A DNA stretch of 20,318 bases from Stentor roeselii (Eukaryota > Ciliophora > Heterotrichea > Heterotrichida > Stentoridae). The position numbers were made by a program, and so were the translations under genes. Of this stretch, positions 1 through 7,705 are shown in pieces (the first letter of the stretch is position 1; every line of letters begins with the position of its first letter). The DNA lies in the NCBI GenBank assembly GCA_006503475.1, contig RSEH01000425.1, forward strand, positions 1 to 20,318, read 5' to 3'. The notes under the pieces are model-generated. The model saw nothing but the letters and a program-made list of their open reading frames with translations. It searched no databases and was not told where the DNA came from.

Positions 1-2985
1 CTCTTGTTCTTGATGTCATCAACAACTTTGTTCCATCTTCTCAAGGCTTTCTTAGGAATGTTGTTGAGTCCGTTGATCAAGCTTTGAAGGCAGCCTTTGA
101 TTTTGTTACCTCCTCCGATGACTCTTTGAGAAGCGTCGCGAGTTGTTCGTTTGATGATTCCTTCGAGGCAGCCTTTGACTTTAAGACTTCGGATGTTGTC
201 GAAGAATGACTTGTTCTTAAGACCTTCCAAGTATTTCTTCCATTTTTCCATTGCAGTTCGTGGCATTCTGAGCATGGTCGAATAGATTTTACGGATTGCT
301 CCTTTGACTTTACTTCCATCTCCTACAATCCTTTCAGTAGCATCTCTCAAAGTTCTTCTTGCAACCTTGTCAAGTTTAGCCTTAAGTTCTCTCGACTTGA
401 CTCCATCAAGGAATTCTTTATTATTAACAGCTTGGACATACTTTCGCCATCTATCAAAAGCTTGTTTTGGTTTTCTCTTAAGTAGTCCATCAAGTCTCTT
501 CAGAGTTGATCTTAATCCGGCAGACATAAAGATAAGACCCTTGAGTCTTTCAGCAGCTTCTTTCATTGTTCTTCTTTGAATTCTTTCAAGTGAGTTTTGA
601 AGTTTGGCAGATCTTGCATTGTCATAAAGTCTCTTGTTCTTGATGTCATCAACAACTTTGTTCCATCTTCTCAAGGCTTTCTTAGGAATGTTGTTGAGTC
701 CGTTGATCAAACTTTGAAGGCAGCCTTTGATTTTGTTGCCTCCTCCGATGACTCTTTGAGAAGCGTCACGAGTTGTTCGTTTGATGATTCCTTCAAGGCA
801 GGCTTTGACTTTGAGACTTCGGATGTTGTCAAAGAATGACTTGTTCTTGAGACCTTCCAAGTATTTCTTCCATTTCTCAATTGCCGTCTTTGGCATACGT
901 AGCATTGTTGAATAGATTTTCTTGATGGCACCTCTAACTTTGCTTCCATCACCAAGGATTCTTTCAGTGGCATCTCTCAGTGTTCTTCTTGCAACTCTAT
1001 CAAGTTTTGCTTTAAGTTCTCTGCTTTTCACGATGTCAAGGAATTCTTTGTTGTTAACTGCTTGGACATACTTCCTCCAATTATCGAAAGCCTGTTTAGG
1101 TTTTCTCTTGAGAATTCCATCAAGTCGTTTCATGATAGCTCTGATATGAGGAGCAGCGAACATTAATCCTTTAACTCTTTCAGAGGCATCCTTCATAGTT
1201 CTTCTTTGGATTCTTTCAAGCGATAATTGAAGTTTAACAGATCTGGCATTATCAAAGAGTTTCTTGTTCTTGATATCATCAACAACTTTATTCCATCTTC
1301 TCAAAGCTTTCTTAGGAATATTGTTAAGTCCGTTGATCAAGCATTGCAGGCAGCCTTTAATTTTATTTCCTCCTCCTAATACTCTCTGAGAAGCATCTCT
1401 AATTGTTCTCTTGACCATTCCTTCCATGCAGCTTTTTACTTTAAGACTTCGGATGTTATCGAAGAATGACCTGCTCTTGAGTCCTTCTAAGTATTTCTTC
1501 CATTTATCCATGGCAGTCTTCGGCATACGGAGCATAGTTGAATAGATTTTCCTGATGGCACCTTTGACTTTAGAGCCGTCTCCAATAATCCTTTGAACAG
1601 CATCTCTCATAGTTCTCTTCGGAACTTTAATCAAAGCAATGAAAAGTTTCTGACTTTTAACACTATCAAGAATTTGATTTTTCAATATGGCTTCTCGATA
1701 CTTCCTCCATTGTTTCATGGCTTCTCTTGGTTTATTCTTAAGCAAGTTATCCAAGTACTGTAAAGGTCCTTTGACTCTAGGTGGAAGAGTAGTGACTTTG
1801 ATCTTCTCAGCAGCGGTCTTAATAGTTCTCTTGCAAAGGTTTTGAAGAATTGACTTAAGTTTAAAGCTTCTTGCATTGTCGAAGAGTTTCTTTTCTTTCA
1901 TGTCTTGAACTGCCTTTGCCCAACTTCTTAAAGCTTTTCTTGGAATGTTATTTAATCCCAGGATTAAACTGGTCATTGCTCCTTTGATACGACTTCCTCC
2001 TCCTATTACTCTTTGAGAAGAGTTTCTTGTTGTTCTTTTAACCATTCTTTCTAAGAGGATTTTTAGTTTGAAACTTCTGGAATTGTCGAAGAAACTCTTG
2101 TTTTTTAGATTTGATAGGTATTTCTTCCATTTTTCCATTGCAGTTCGAGGCATTCTAATCATAGTCGAGTAAATTCTTCTAATAGCTCCCTTAACCTTAT
2201 CCCCATTTCCAACAATCCTTTGAACAGCATCTCTCATAGTCCTTCTAGGAACTTTATTAAGTGCAACAAACAATTTCTGAGTTTTAATTCCATCAAGCAT
2301 CGCTTTGCTCTTAACAAGATTATTAAATTCTCTGAACTTATCAAAAGCTTGTTTCGGTCTTCTTCTCAAAAGAGCATCAAGTCTTTTAATAGTATTAACA
2401 ACATGAGGAGCAGCAAAGACATGTCCAGAGATTCTTTCAGTAGTTCCTTTCATAGTCCTTCTATGAATCTTTTCAAGTTTATTCACCAATTTAAACGACC
2501 TTGCATTATCAAAGAGTTTCTTATCACGAATATCTTGAACAGCTTTACTCCATTTCCTCAGAGCTTTCTTAGGAATATTGTTAAGTCCATTAACAATGCA
2601 AGTGATAGCGCCTTTGACTTTTGACCCTCCTCCAATGATTCTATGAGCAGCGTCACGAGAAGATCTTTTAACAAGTTTTTCCAAGTTATTCTTAAGTTTA
2701 AGACTTCTGACATTATCAAAGAAGTCTCTTTTTTTAACACCTTCAAGATACTTCTTCCATTTATCCAAAGCGACTTTAGGCATTTTCCTTCCAACACTAT
2801 AAATGCTCTTCAAAGCACCTTTCACTTTACTTCCACCTCCTGTGATCCTCTGATATCCATCACGTAATGTTCTATGAGTCACATTTTTGATTCGATTATA
2901 AAGTTTCTCTGCTTTGACTCTTGATAAAAGTTCTCCTTTTTTAACTGAATTGTTGAATTGTCGCCATTTTGCAATAGAATCTCGA
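1..2985 (-). repeat. Higher-order coding repeat: 69+69+72-residue modules, ~630-bp period
   Basis: Trp anchor codons (CCA on the plus strand) start at 2964, 2757, 2550, 2127, 1920, 1707, 1500, 1293, 1077, 870, 663, 447, 240 and 33. At 2334 the anchor is Phe (AFDKF). Steps are 69, 69, 72, 69, 69, 71, 69, 69, 72, 69, 69, 72, 69, 69 residues. Three module types alternate. Type A begins W-[RK]-[KE]-[YF] and has a G[DN]G turn. Type B begins WKKYLEGLKN, has GGG[NS] and ends NGLNNIPKKALR. Type C begins W-x-K and has RRTMK and LKR.P.QAFD. Every module has a conserved F/L-x-x-x-[KR]-S segment and an R[RT]T..A..R core. The array continues off the left edge. Confidence 0.93.
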
Positions 2986-5900
2986 ATTCCTCTTTCAAAA
3001 GACTTCAAAAGGTTCATCACAGGTGCCCTTGCCGCTGTGATCGCATCAAAAGTAATAGCTTTAAAGCCTGTATTCAAATGAGGGCGTAACACCCTGAATA
3101 GTCCATTTTCGAAGTTCTTTGCATCAGCTCGTGCAGAGCGAAGTTTAGATTTATGTAAATCTTTCTTCAATGCAGCCTTCTGGGTGTTAAGTTGTTTAAC
3201 AGTGTCATCAATAACCGACTTTCTCCAGACATTAAAAGCGAATTGAGTGTCTCTTTGCAAGTTCTTTGCAAGATTGGTCAAATAAGACTTAACCAATTTT
3301 TTACTTCCAACAATTTTCCTGAAGCCAATTGCCATGCGAATTCTTAGAGCTTTAAAAATAGCGTCAGTGAGTTTATGTGCGTATATCGTCGGGTTAAGAT
3401 TTTTAAAGAAACTTCTGAAACCTCTTCTGTACTCAACCAACAACAACGCTTTCCAACTTTTAATGATATTTGCAAGTCCTTTATCAATTTGCATTTGACG
3501 ATATCTTCCAGCTTCATTAGTCAAAACATTTCTCCAAGTGAAAAAGCCTCTTTCGATGTCACCTGCGTATTTTCGAACATAAACACTCCAAACACGGCCT
3601 AAGACAATTTTTGGGTTAGGGAAAGCTTTAGCACCTTGGACTAAGTCAGTAAATCTTTCTCGGAATTTATTGTCCAGGGCGAAGACGAATTTGGTGATGG
3701 ATTGAATTCGTTTTATGATTATTAAAGCGTTTTTCTTTTCTTTCCAGATTAGAAAAGCGTCTCGGAAGTACATGTCTGTGTTTTGAGCTGCTCGGAAGAT
3801 GAGGACTGCCATTCTTCTGTGATGGTTTCCGAAGTTGTAGAATTTCCAACGGGTTAGAGCTGAGTCGAAAAGGTGGTTCTTGATTGTTATTAGTTTTTTT
3901 ATTGTTCTTCGCATTATTGCGTCAGCGTCTTTGATTATACGTGTTGGGTGGTAGATCTTTTTAGCCTTTGATGCGAATATTCGCTGAAGGGTGAATATCA
4001 TTCCTAGCATTTTTCGTTTACGGTCTTCGATGTCAGCTAGTTTTATGGTTTCGTGCCAGAGGCCGAGGGCTGAGGTCAGTCGGCTCTGCGGGAACTTTGA
4101 CAAGTACAAATAAAGATGTTTCTGTCCTTTAACAATGGCAGTCTGAGTAGGTATCTTCGCAACCTGATGCCACATAGTGAAAGCCGAAGACAAGCTAGAC
4201 CCTTCAATTCTTGTGTTAAACATTTCTGAAGCTCTGAACGCTCGATGAAGAGCACTTGTAATTTTCTGTCTTTTTTCCGCGAAATTGTAAAACTTCCATC
4301 TGCTCATCGCATTGTCAATCAAGTTTGTTTTGATTAGAATGAGTTTCTTGAAATACCTTCTCATAATAGCATCAGCGTCTTTAATGATTCTTGGAGGATG
4401 GAAGGCTCTCTTGCACTTGCTTGCAAAGATTCTCTGCAAGGTTGTGATCATTCCGAACATTTTATTCTTTTCATTGTCTTTCTTTTGAAGTTCAACCATT
4501 TCCTTCCAGCTTACTACAGCGCTTTTCAAGAACTTTTGAGGGAATTTGGAAAGGAGGGCAAAGACAAACTTTTTCATTTCAAATAGTCTTTCTTTCACGA
4601 CAGGGATCTGTATCGGGTCCTGCTTGACTCTAGACCATTTGCTAAACCTCAAATGCATGACAGCCTGCAAGTTCTTACAGAAGTTAATCAAAGCCTTAGT
4701 CAACAAACCATCTCGACCCTTACTTGCTTCAATTGGAGTCACAGCAGATTTTGCAGTATTTCTCAGTCCAGTTGCAAGGGCAGCAAGGAACTTCTCGACT
4801 TTAACTTTCAATTCATTTTCTTTGTTTTTATTGTAAATCAACTTCCAGAGTCTGAAAGAATTGTGAAGTCCTGATTTGCTTAATTTGAACAGGTTTCGAA
4901 GAAGGACGAATCTTTGATTTTCAACAGCTGATTGCACGTAGTCGTGAGGAACTGCATTTAAAGCGGTGGTTTTTTCGTGAAGTTTCATTTTAAGTAATGC
5001 GATTTTTGGAAGAACTTTTTGGATCACGCTGTTTTCAACTAGGTTGCTGAAGAGCTTGTTTGTCACTGGGTTGGGTGTAGACTTGGCAGAGCTTTGCCAT
5101 TCCCTAAGAGTACTCTTAAGTTTATGCTCATAAACTGAAAAGATTTTAGTAATTGACAACTTGCGAGAAGTTCTATCAGATCTAAGAATCGCTGCACCTT
5201 TCCAAGTAGTCAAGAGTTTCACAGGCATTTCTTTACGTGCTTGATTGATAGAAGACATGTAGTTCAGCATCATTTCCAATTTCAATTTACCTTCGTCGCT
5301 GATTCCGACATTTGCATGTTTTAAGGAACTTAGGCGTGTTTCTTCTGAAATCGCTGAAACATGTTTTGACTTGTCGCTGATGTTTGTTATGATGTTGTGC
5401 ATTTCGCGCTTTGTCAGACGGACTCGCTTGGTTTTCTTTGTTTTTATGTGAATTTCTTCTTCTTCGATCTCCTCGCGTTCCCATTCGTCGTCGTCCCAAG
5501 TTGCCGTTTGCCATCTTTCAACTAACAGGTATCTCAGGTAGTAGAATCTCAAGTTGGCTTTTTCAAAGATCTTACTAAGCAAAGCTCTATTTTTGGCCCA
5601 AATCTGATACCTCTGGTCAATCCAAGTATTAAAAGCATACATGACTCTTTTCTTCCTAATAGTGATTTCAGCAGCTTTAACAGCATCCCTGAGTCTATTT
5701 TCCCTATCAATCTGCGCTTTAACCTTAAGTTTCCATCTCCAAAACCCAGTCTGTTCAAACCTCAACGACCCCATATTGACCATATTAAAAACAGCCGGGT
5801 ACATCTTATGCCTCCTTTCATACTGATTCAAAGTTTTCCTCTTATACTTCAAAGCATATTCATCATCCCCATAAACACTCGGTTCCCTATCAGGTAATAA

Positions 5901-6425
5901 CGAATTACACTTCCACACTCTACAAGTTTTCTCCATATTAATACCCAAAGCTCCTTTAAGTTGAGCTACCATTTTCGCACATTGCAATCTTTTAACTTCA
6001 AGTTTGTGAAGATCTGTCTGATCCTTCATCTCCTTTCTATGTTGTTCTGTCTTTATTGCTCTGAAACTTGTTCCTAAAAGTGTAAGTCTCTTCAATTGAA
6101 TCGTTTGCATTGCGTGGAAGAGCTTTGCTGCTTTTTGGGATGATGGATGATTTGAAAAGCACAGATGTGCCAACTTTGGAGGAGGTATTGGCTTGCCTGA
6201 TATCAGCTGCTTGACGTATGTTGAGAAGTTGTTGAAGTCGTCAGTTCCTAGTCGCTTTTGCTCGCGCATCTGACTTAGGGTTATGCCCACTGAACGCAAG
6301 TTGGACTGGTTAGCTGTGTTGAGCCTTTCGAAGAGTGTTTTGCTTAATTTTTGGTGCTTTTGAGAGTCCCCAGGCCTTCCTGAAAGGACTTTCTCGAGTA
6401 AGCTAGTTATACTCGGAGCTTCCAT
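1..6425 (-). CDS. Giant Sfi1-like W-anchored repeat protein (3'-partial)
   Basis: One uninterrupted frame opens at the ATG at 6423-6425 (context TTATAAAATAATGG) and is still open at base 1, giving 2,141 residues without the C-terminus. No intron is needed. The protein is rich in Lys/Arg. From about residue 230 it carries A-x-x-x-W-[KR] anchors such as AFNTW, AVVSWKEM, AMSRWKFYNF, AFNVWRK and AMEKWKKYL. In the N-terminal half anchor spacing alternates mostly between about 70 and 27-43 residues. From residue ~1150 it becomes a regular 69/69/72 clock. An acidic patch followed by a basic one lies near residues 308-330. The anchor resembles the Sfi1 centrin-binding consensus, and 69 is about twice the usual ~33-residue Sfi1 spacing. 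Giant spasmin-binding proteins of this general kind have been reported in the contractile heterotrich Spirostomum. A role as a centrin/spasmin scaffold in myonemes or basal-body fibres is inference. It could instead be another long helical scaffold. Confidence 0.85.
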   Translation of the reverse strand, partial: MEAPSITSLLEKVLSGRPGDSQKHQKLSKTLFERLNTANQSNLRSVGITLSQMREQKRLGTDDFNNFSTYVKQLISGKPIPPPKLAHLCFSNHPSSQKAAKLFHAMQTIQLKRLTLLGTSFRAIKTEQHRKEMKDQTDLHKLEVKRLQCAKMVAQLKGALGINMEKTCRVWKCNSLLPDREPSVYGDDEYALKYKRKTLNQYERRHKMYPAVFNMVNMGSLRFEQTGFWRWKLKVKAQIDRENRLRDAVKAAEITIRKKRVMYAFNTWIDQRYQIWAKNRALLSKIFEKANLRFYYLRYLLVERWQTATWDDDEWEREEIEEEEIHIKTKKTKRVRLTKREMHNIITNISDKSKHVSAISEETRLSSLKHANVGISDEGKLKLEMMLNYMSSINQARKEMPVKLLTTWKGAAILRSDRTSRKLSITKIFSVYEHKLKSTLREWQSSAKSTPNPVTNKLFSNLVENSVIQKVLPKIALLKMKLHEKTTALNAVPHDYVQSAVENQRFVLLRNLFKLSKSGLHNSFRLWKLIYNKNKENELKVKVEKFLAALATGLRNTAKSAVTPIEASKGRDGLLTKALINFCKNLQAVMHLRFSKWSRVKQDPIQIPVVKERLFEMKKFVFALLSKFPQKFLKSAVVSWKEMVELQKKDNEKNKMFGMITTLQRIFASKCKRAFHPPRIIKDADAIMRRYFKKLILIKTNLIDNAMSRWKFYNFAEKRQKITSALHRAFRASEMFNTRIEGSSLSSAFTMWHQVAKIPTQTAIVKGQKHLYLYLSKFPQSRLTSALGLWHETIKLADIEDRKRKMLGMIFTLQRIFASKAKKIYHPTRIIKDADAIMRRTIKKLITIKNHLFDSALTRWKFYNFGNHHRRMAVLIFRAAQNTDMYFRDAFLIWKEKKNALIIIKRIQSITKFVFALDNKFRERFTDLVQGAKAFPNPKIVLGRVWSVYVRKYAGDIERGFFTWRNVLTNEAGRYRQMQIDKGLANIIKSWKALLLVEYRRGFRSFFKNLNPTIYAHKLTDAIFKALRIRMAIGFRKIVGSKKLVKSYLTNLAKNLQRDTQFAFNVWRKSVIDDTVKQLNTQKAALKKDLHKSKLRSARADAKNFENGLFRVLRPHLNTGFKAITFDAITAARAPVMNLLKSFERGIRDSIAKWRQFNNSVKKGELLSRVKAEKLYNRIKNVTHRTLRDGYQRITGGGSKVKGALKSIYSVGRKMPKVALDKWKKYLEGVKKRDFFDNVRSLKLKNNLEKLVKRSSRDAAHRIIGGGSKVKGAITCIVNGLNNIPKKALRKWSKAVQDIRDKKLFDNARSFKLVNKLEKIHRRTMKGTTERISGHVFAAPHVVNTIKRLDALLRRRPKQAFDKFREFNNLVKSKAMLDGIKTQKLFVALNKVPRRTMRDAVQRIVGNGDKVKGAIRRIYSTMIRMPRTAMEKWKKYLSNLKNKSFFDNSRSFKLKILLERMVKRTTRNSSQRVIGGGSRIKGAMTSLILGLNNIPRKALRSWAKAVQDMKEKKLFDNARSFKLKSILQNLCKRTIKTAAEKIKVTTLPPRVKGPLQYLDNLLKNKPREAMKQWRKYREAILKNQILDSVKSQKLFIALIKVPKRTMRDAVQRIIGDGSKVKGAIRKIYSTMLRMPKTAMDKWKKYLEGLKSRSFFDNIRSLKVKSCMEGMVKRTIRDASQRVLGGGNKIKGCLQCLINGLNNIPKKALRRWNKVVDDIKNKKLFDNARSVKLQLSLERIQRRTMKDASERVKGLMFAAPHIRAIMKRLDGILKRKPKQAFDNWRKYVQAVNNKEFLDIVKSRELKAKLDRVARRTLRDATERILGDGSKVRGAIKKIYSTMLRMPKTAIEKWKKYLEGLKNKSFFDNIRSLKVKACLEGIIKRTTRDASQRVIGGGNKIKGCLQSLINGLNNIPKKALRRWNKVVDDIKNKRLYDNARSAKLQNSLERIQRRTMKEAAERLKGLIFMSAGLRSTLKRLDGLLKRKPKQAFDRWRKYVQAVNNKEFLDGVKSRELKAKLDKVARRTLRDATERIVGDGSKVKGAIRKIYSTMLRMPRTAMEKWKKYLEGLKNKSFFDNIRSLKVKGCLEGIIKRTTRDASQRVIGGGNKIKGCLQSLINGLNNIPKKALRRWNKVVDDIKNK
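3744..4605 (-). repeat. 450-bp (150-residue) internal duplication in the giant gene
   Basis: Two adjacent segments of the giant protein align with a 450-bp offset. Anchor Trp codons at 4506 and 4296 match those at 4056 and 3846. Both copies contain a TLQRIFASK stretch, a RIIKDADAIMRR stretch and end in RWKFYNF. The following spacer differs by 8 residues (4296-4170 versus 3846-3744). The copies are clearly more diverged in DNA than the 630-bp array, so this looks like an older duplication. Outer limits are approximate; a weaker third copy of the opening segment may start near 3720. Confidence 0.8.
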
Positions 6426-7020
6426 TATTTTATAATATAGACCGTCCATTTAAGGTCCTGAAGTTTAAATTTTAGCTTAATATGGAACATTCGTTAAGAG
6501 TGAACTGAGAATTCGATAGTTGGAACTTGGGTTTTGGGTTTTAATTTAGAAGATTTCTTGAGGGATTTTAGGGGGTTTTGGAAAAATTTAAGAAATTTTT
6601 GGGGCGTTGAGGAAGCGTTTTTGGGTTTAGAAGAATTTCTCACAGTTCTCTCATTTCTCAAACATTCCCTAATAAATCTCTCAAAACCTTCCTAAAAAAC
6701 TTTTTCAAGATTTCACAAAAAATTAATAATCTCCTCAATCCTCAACCAAGAAACCCCAAATTTTCCAGCCCTTGACATCCAAAACTTCCCAACTCATTAT
6801 AAATACCTCAAAAATGACCCTACAAAAAAATCAAGAAAATCAAAAAATTTTCTAATTTATCAACCAAATCAAATTCTCATCCTTCCAAAAAATCTCCCTA
6901 AAAAAACCTAATCATTTTCCAAACAATCAGACCCCATCAGTCTCCAAATTTCATATCAATCCAAAAAATCCTCTTCCACAATTCACTACCCTTTATTCAA
7001 ACCTATCGAAATTTCGATAA
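6426..7020. promoter_or_regulatory. Divergent intergenic region between giant gene and snRNP gene
   Basis: No coding frame is supported in these 595 bp, which must hold both promoters. The plus strand is G/T-rich and C-poor from about 6520 to 6630, with several GGGTTTT-like runs. It becomes C/A-rich and G-poor from about 6640 onward. Each gene therefore has a C/A-rich, G-poor leader on its own sense strand. A TATAAA-like word lies at about 6799. Which elements are used cannot be told from sequence alone. Confidence 0.6.
7004..7019. promoter_or_regulatory. 16-bp perfect palindrome abutting a start codon
   Basis: TATCGAAATTTCGATA is its own reverse complement and ends one base before the ATG at 7021. 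It could be a dimeric transcription-factor site or an initiation-region element. If transcribed it would put a self-complementary stretch directly before the start codon. Its function is unknown. Confidence 0.5.
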
Positions 7021-7700
7021 ATGTCCTTAGAAGACGGAAACGAAACCCTTTACATTCAGAACCTGAATGAAAAAATAAAGCCAGAGGGTAAATTTAATCA
7101 GACATGAAGCACTTCCTTCATCAACTTTTCTCTCATTACGGTTCAGTCCTCGAAGTCAACATGAAATCGCAATACCGAATGAGAGGTCAAGCTTTTATAG
7201 TCTTCGACAGTAAAAATGAAGCAGAAAACGCGATGCGTTTACTTCAAGGTTATTATTTCTACGGAAAGTCGATGGTGATTGAAACATAGAAAATCTCTTT
7301 AGCTAACAATAAATCTGATCAAATTGCAAAGAGAGATGGAATTTTTGTACAAAGGGCTGAAGACTTTAGAGAGAAAAAAAGGGAAGACTTTTTTAATCGA
7401 CTTAAATTGAAGAACTCGATTAAAAGAAGAGTTGATTTGAAAGGACTTTCAGGAATGTTTGAGTCTAATCATGTGCTTTTCTTGGAAAGACTTGAAAGTG
7501 CTGTTAGTGAAGATTGCTTGGAAGACCTTTTTGGACTTTATCCTGGGTTTAAGGAAGTCAGGCTTATTTCTGAGAAGGGAGTCGCTTTTGTAGAGTTTTA
7601 TGAAGCTGCCTCGGCTTCGGTTGCTTTGGCTGGGTTGAATGGGTTTAAAGTTTCACCTACTTGTCAGTTTTTTATCACTTATGCCAAAAAGGACAGCTAA
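7021..7700 (+). CDS. SNRPA/SNRPB2: U1A/U2B''-type spliceosomal snRNP protein, two RRMs, two tiny introns
   Basis: Spliced from three exons (7021-7087, 7102-7274, 7290-7700), it encodes 216 residues and ends in TAA. RRM1 starts with RNP2 LYIQNLNEKIKPED and has RNP1 RMRGQAFIVF followed by a YGKSMKISLA strand. A basic linker follows. RRM2 begins NHVLFLERLE and contains PGFKEVRL and VAFVEF, both typical of the U1A/U2B''/SNF family, ending in YAKKDS. The family binds the U1 and/or U2 snRNA stem-loop in the nucleus. The 216-residue length and short linker are closer to U2B'' than to animal U1A. Ciliates may have a single SNF-like protein doing both jobs, so I do not choose between them. Both introns are placed by matching the RRM1 alignment and frame. 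It converges on the WD40 gene with 5 bp between stops. Confidence 0.92.
7088..7101 (+). other. 14-nt intron (apparent)
   Basis: GTAAATTTAATCAG. Removing exactly these 14 nt joins ...IKPE to DMKHFLHQLF across the codon GAC and restores RRM1 helix 1. The exon frames differ by 2 mod 3, so a 15- or 16-nt intron cannot be fitted here. If retained, TGA at 7105-7107 stops translation. An assembly indel in an A or T run would turn this into an ordinary 15-nt intron. Confidence 0.75.
7275..7289 (+). other. 15-nt intron
   Basis: GTGATTGAAACATAG. It lies after the codon ATG. Splicing yields YGKSM-KISLANNKSDQIAK, which matches the last beta-strand and tail of the U1A/U2B'' RRM1 residue for residue in spacing. 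The intron's last three bases are an in-frame TAG, so retention terminates translation. The alternative reading of TAG as a sense codon adds five extra residues and fits worse. Confidence 0.9.
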
Positions 7701-7705
7701 TTTAG

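Noticed and set aside
1-2985. CRISPR or satellite interpretation of the 630-bp repeats
   Set aside because: The repeats keep one open frame with conserved residues, differences are mostly silent, and units are in multiples of three. They are protein-coding.
304-3849. Numerous 60-134 codon frames on both strands within 1-3850
   Set aside because: They overlap the giant minus-strand gene and repeat with its 630-bp period. They are shadows of the biased Lys/Arg/Ser-rich coding sequence.
6520-6620. G/T-rich runs as a telomere or chromosome end
   Set aside because: The GGGTTTT-like runs are irregular and not a tandem array, and intact genes lie on both sides.
7287-7289. In-frame TAG in the snRNP gene as evidence of a reassigned stop codon
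   Set aside because: It is the last three bases of a 15-nt GT...AG intron. Splicing gives a better RRM1 alignment, and two frames totalling about 3,600 codons contain no TAA, TAG or TGA.
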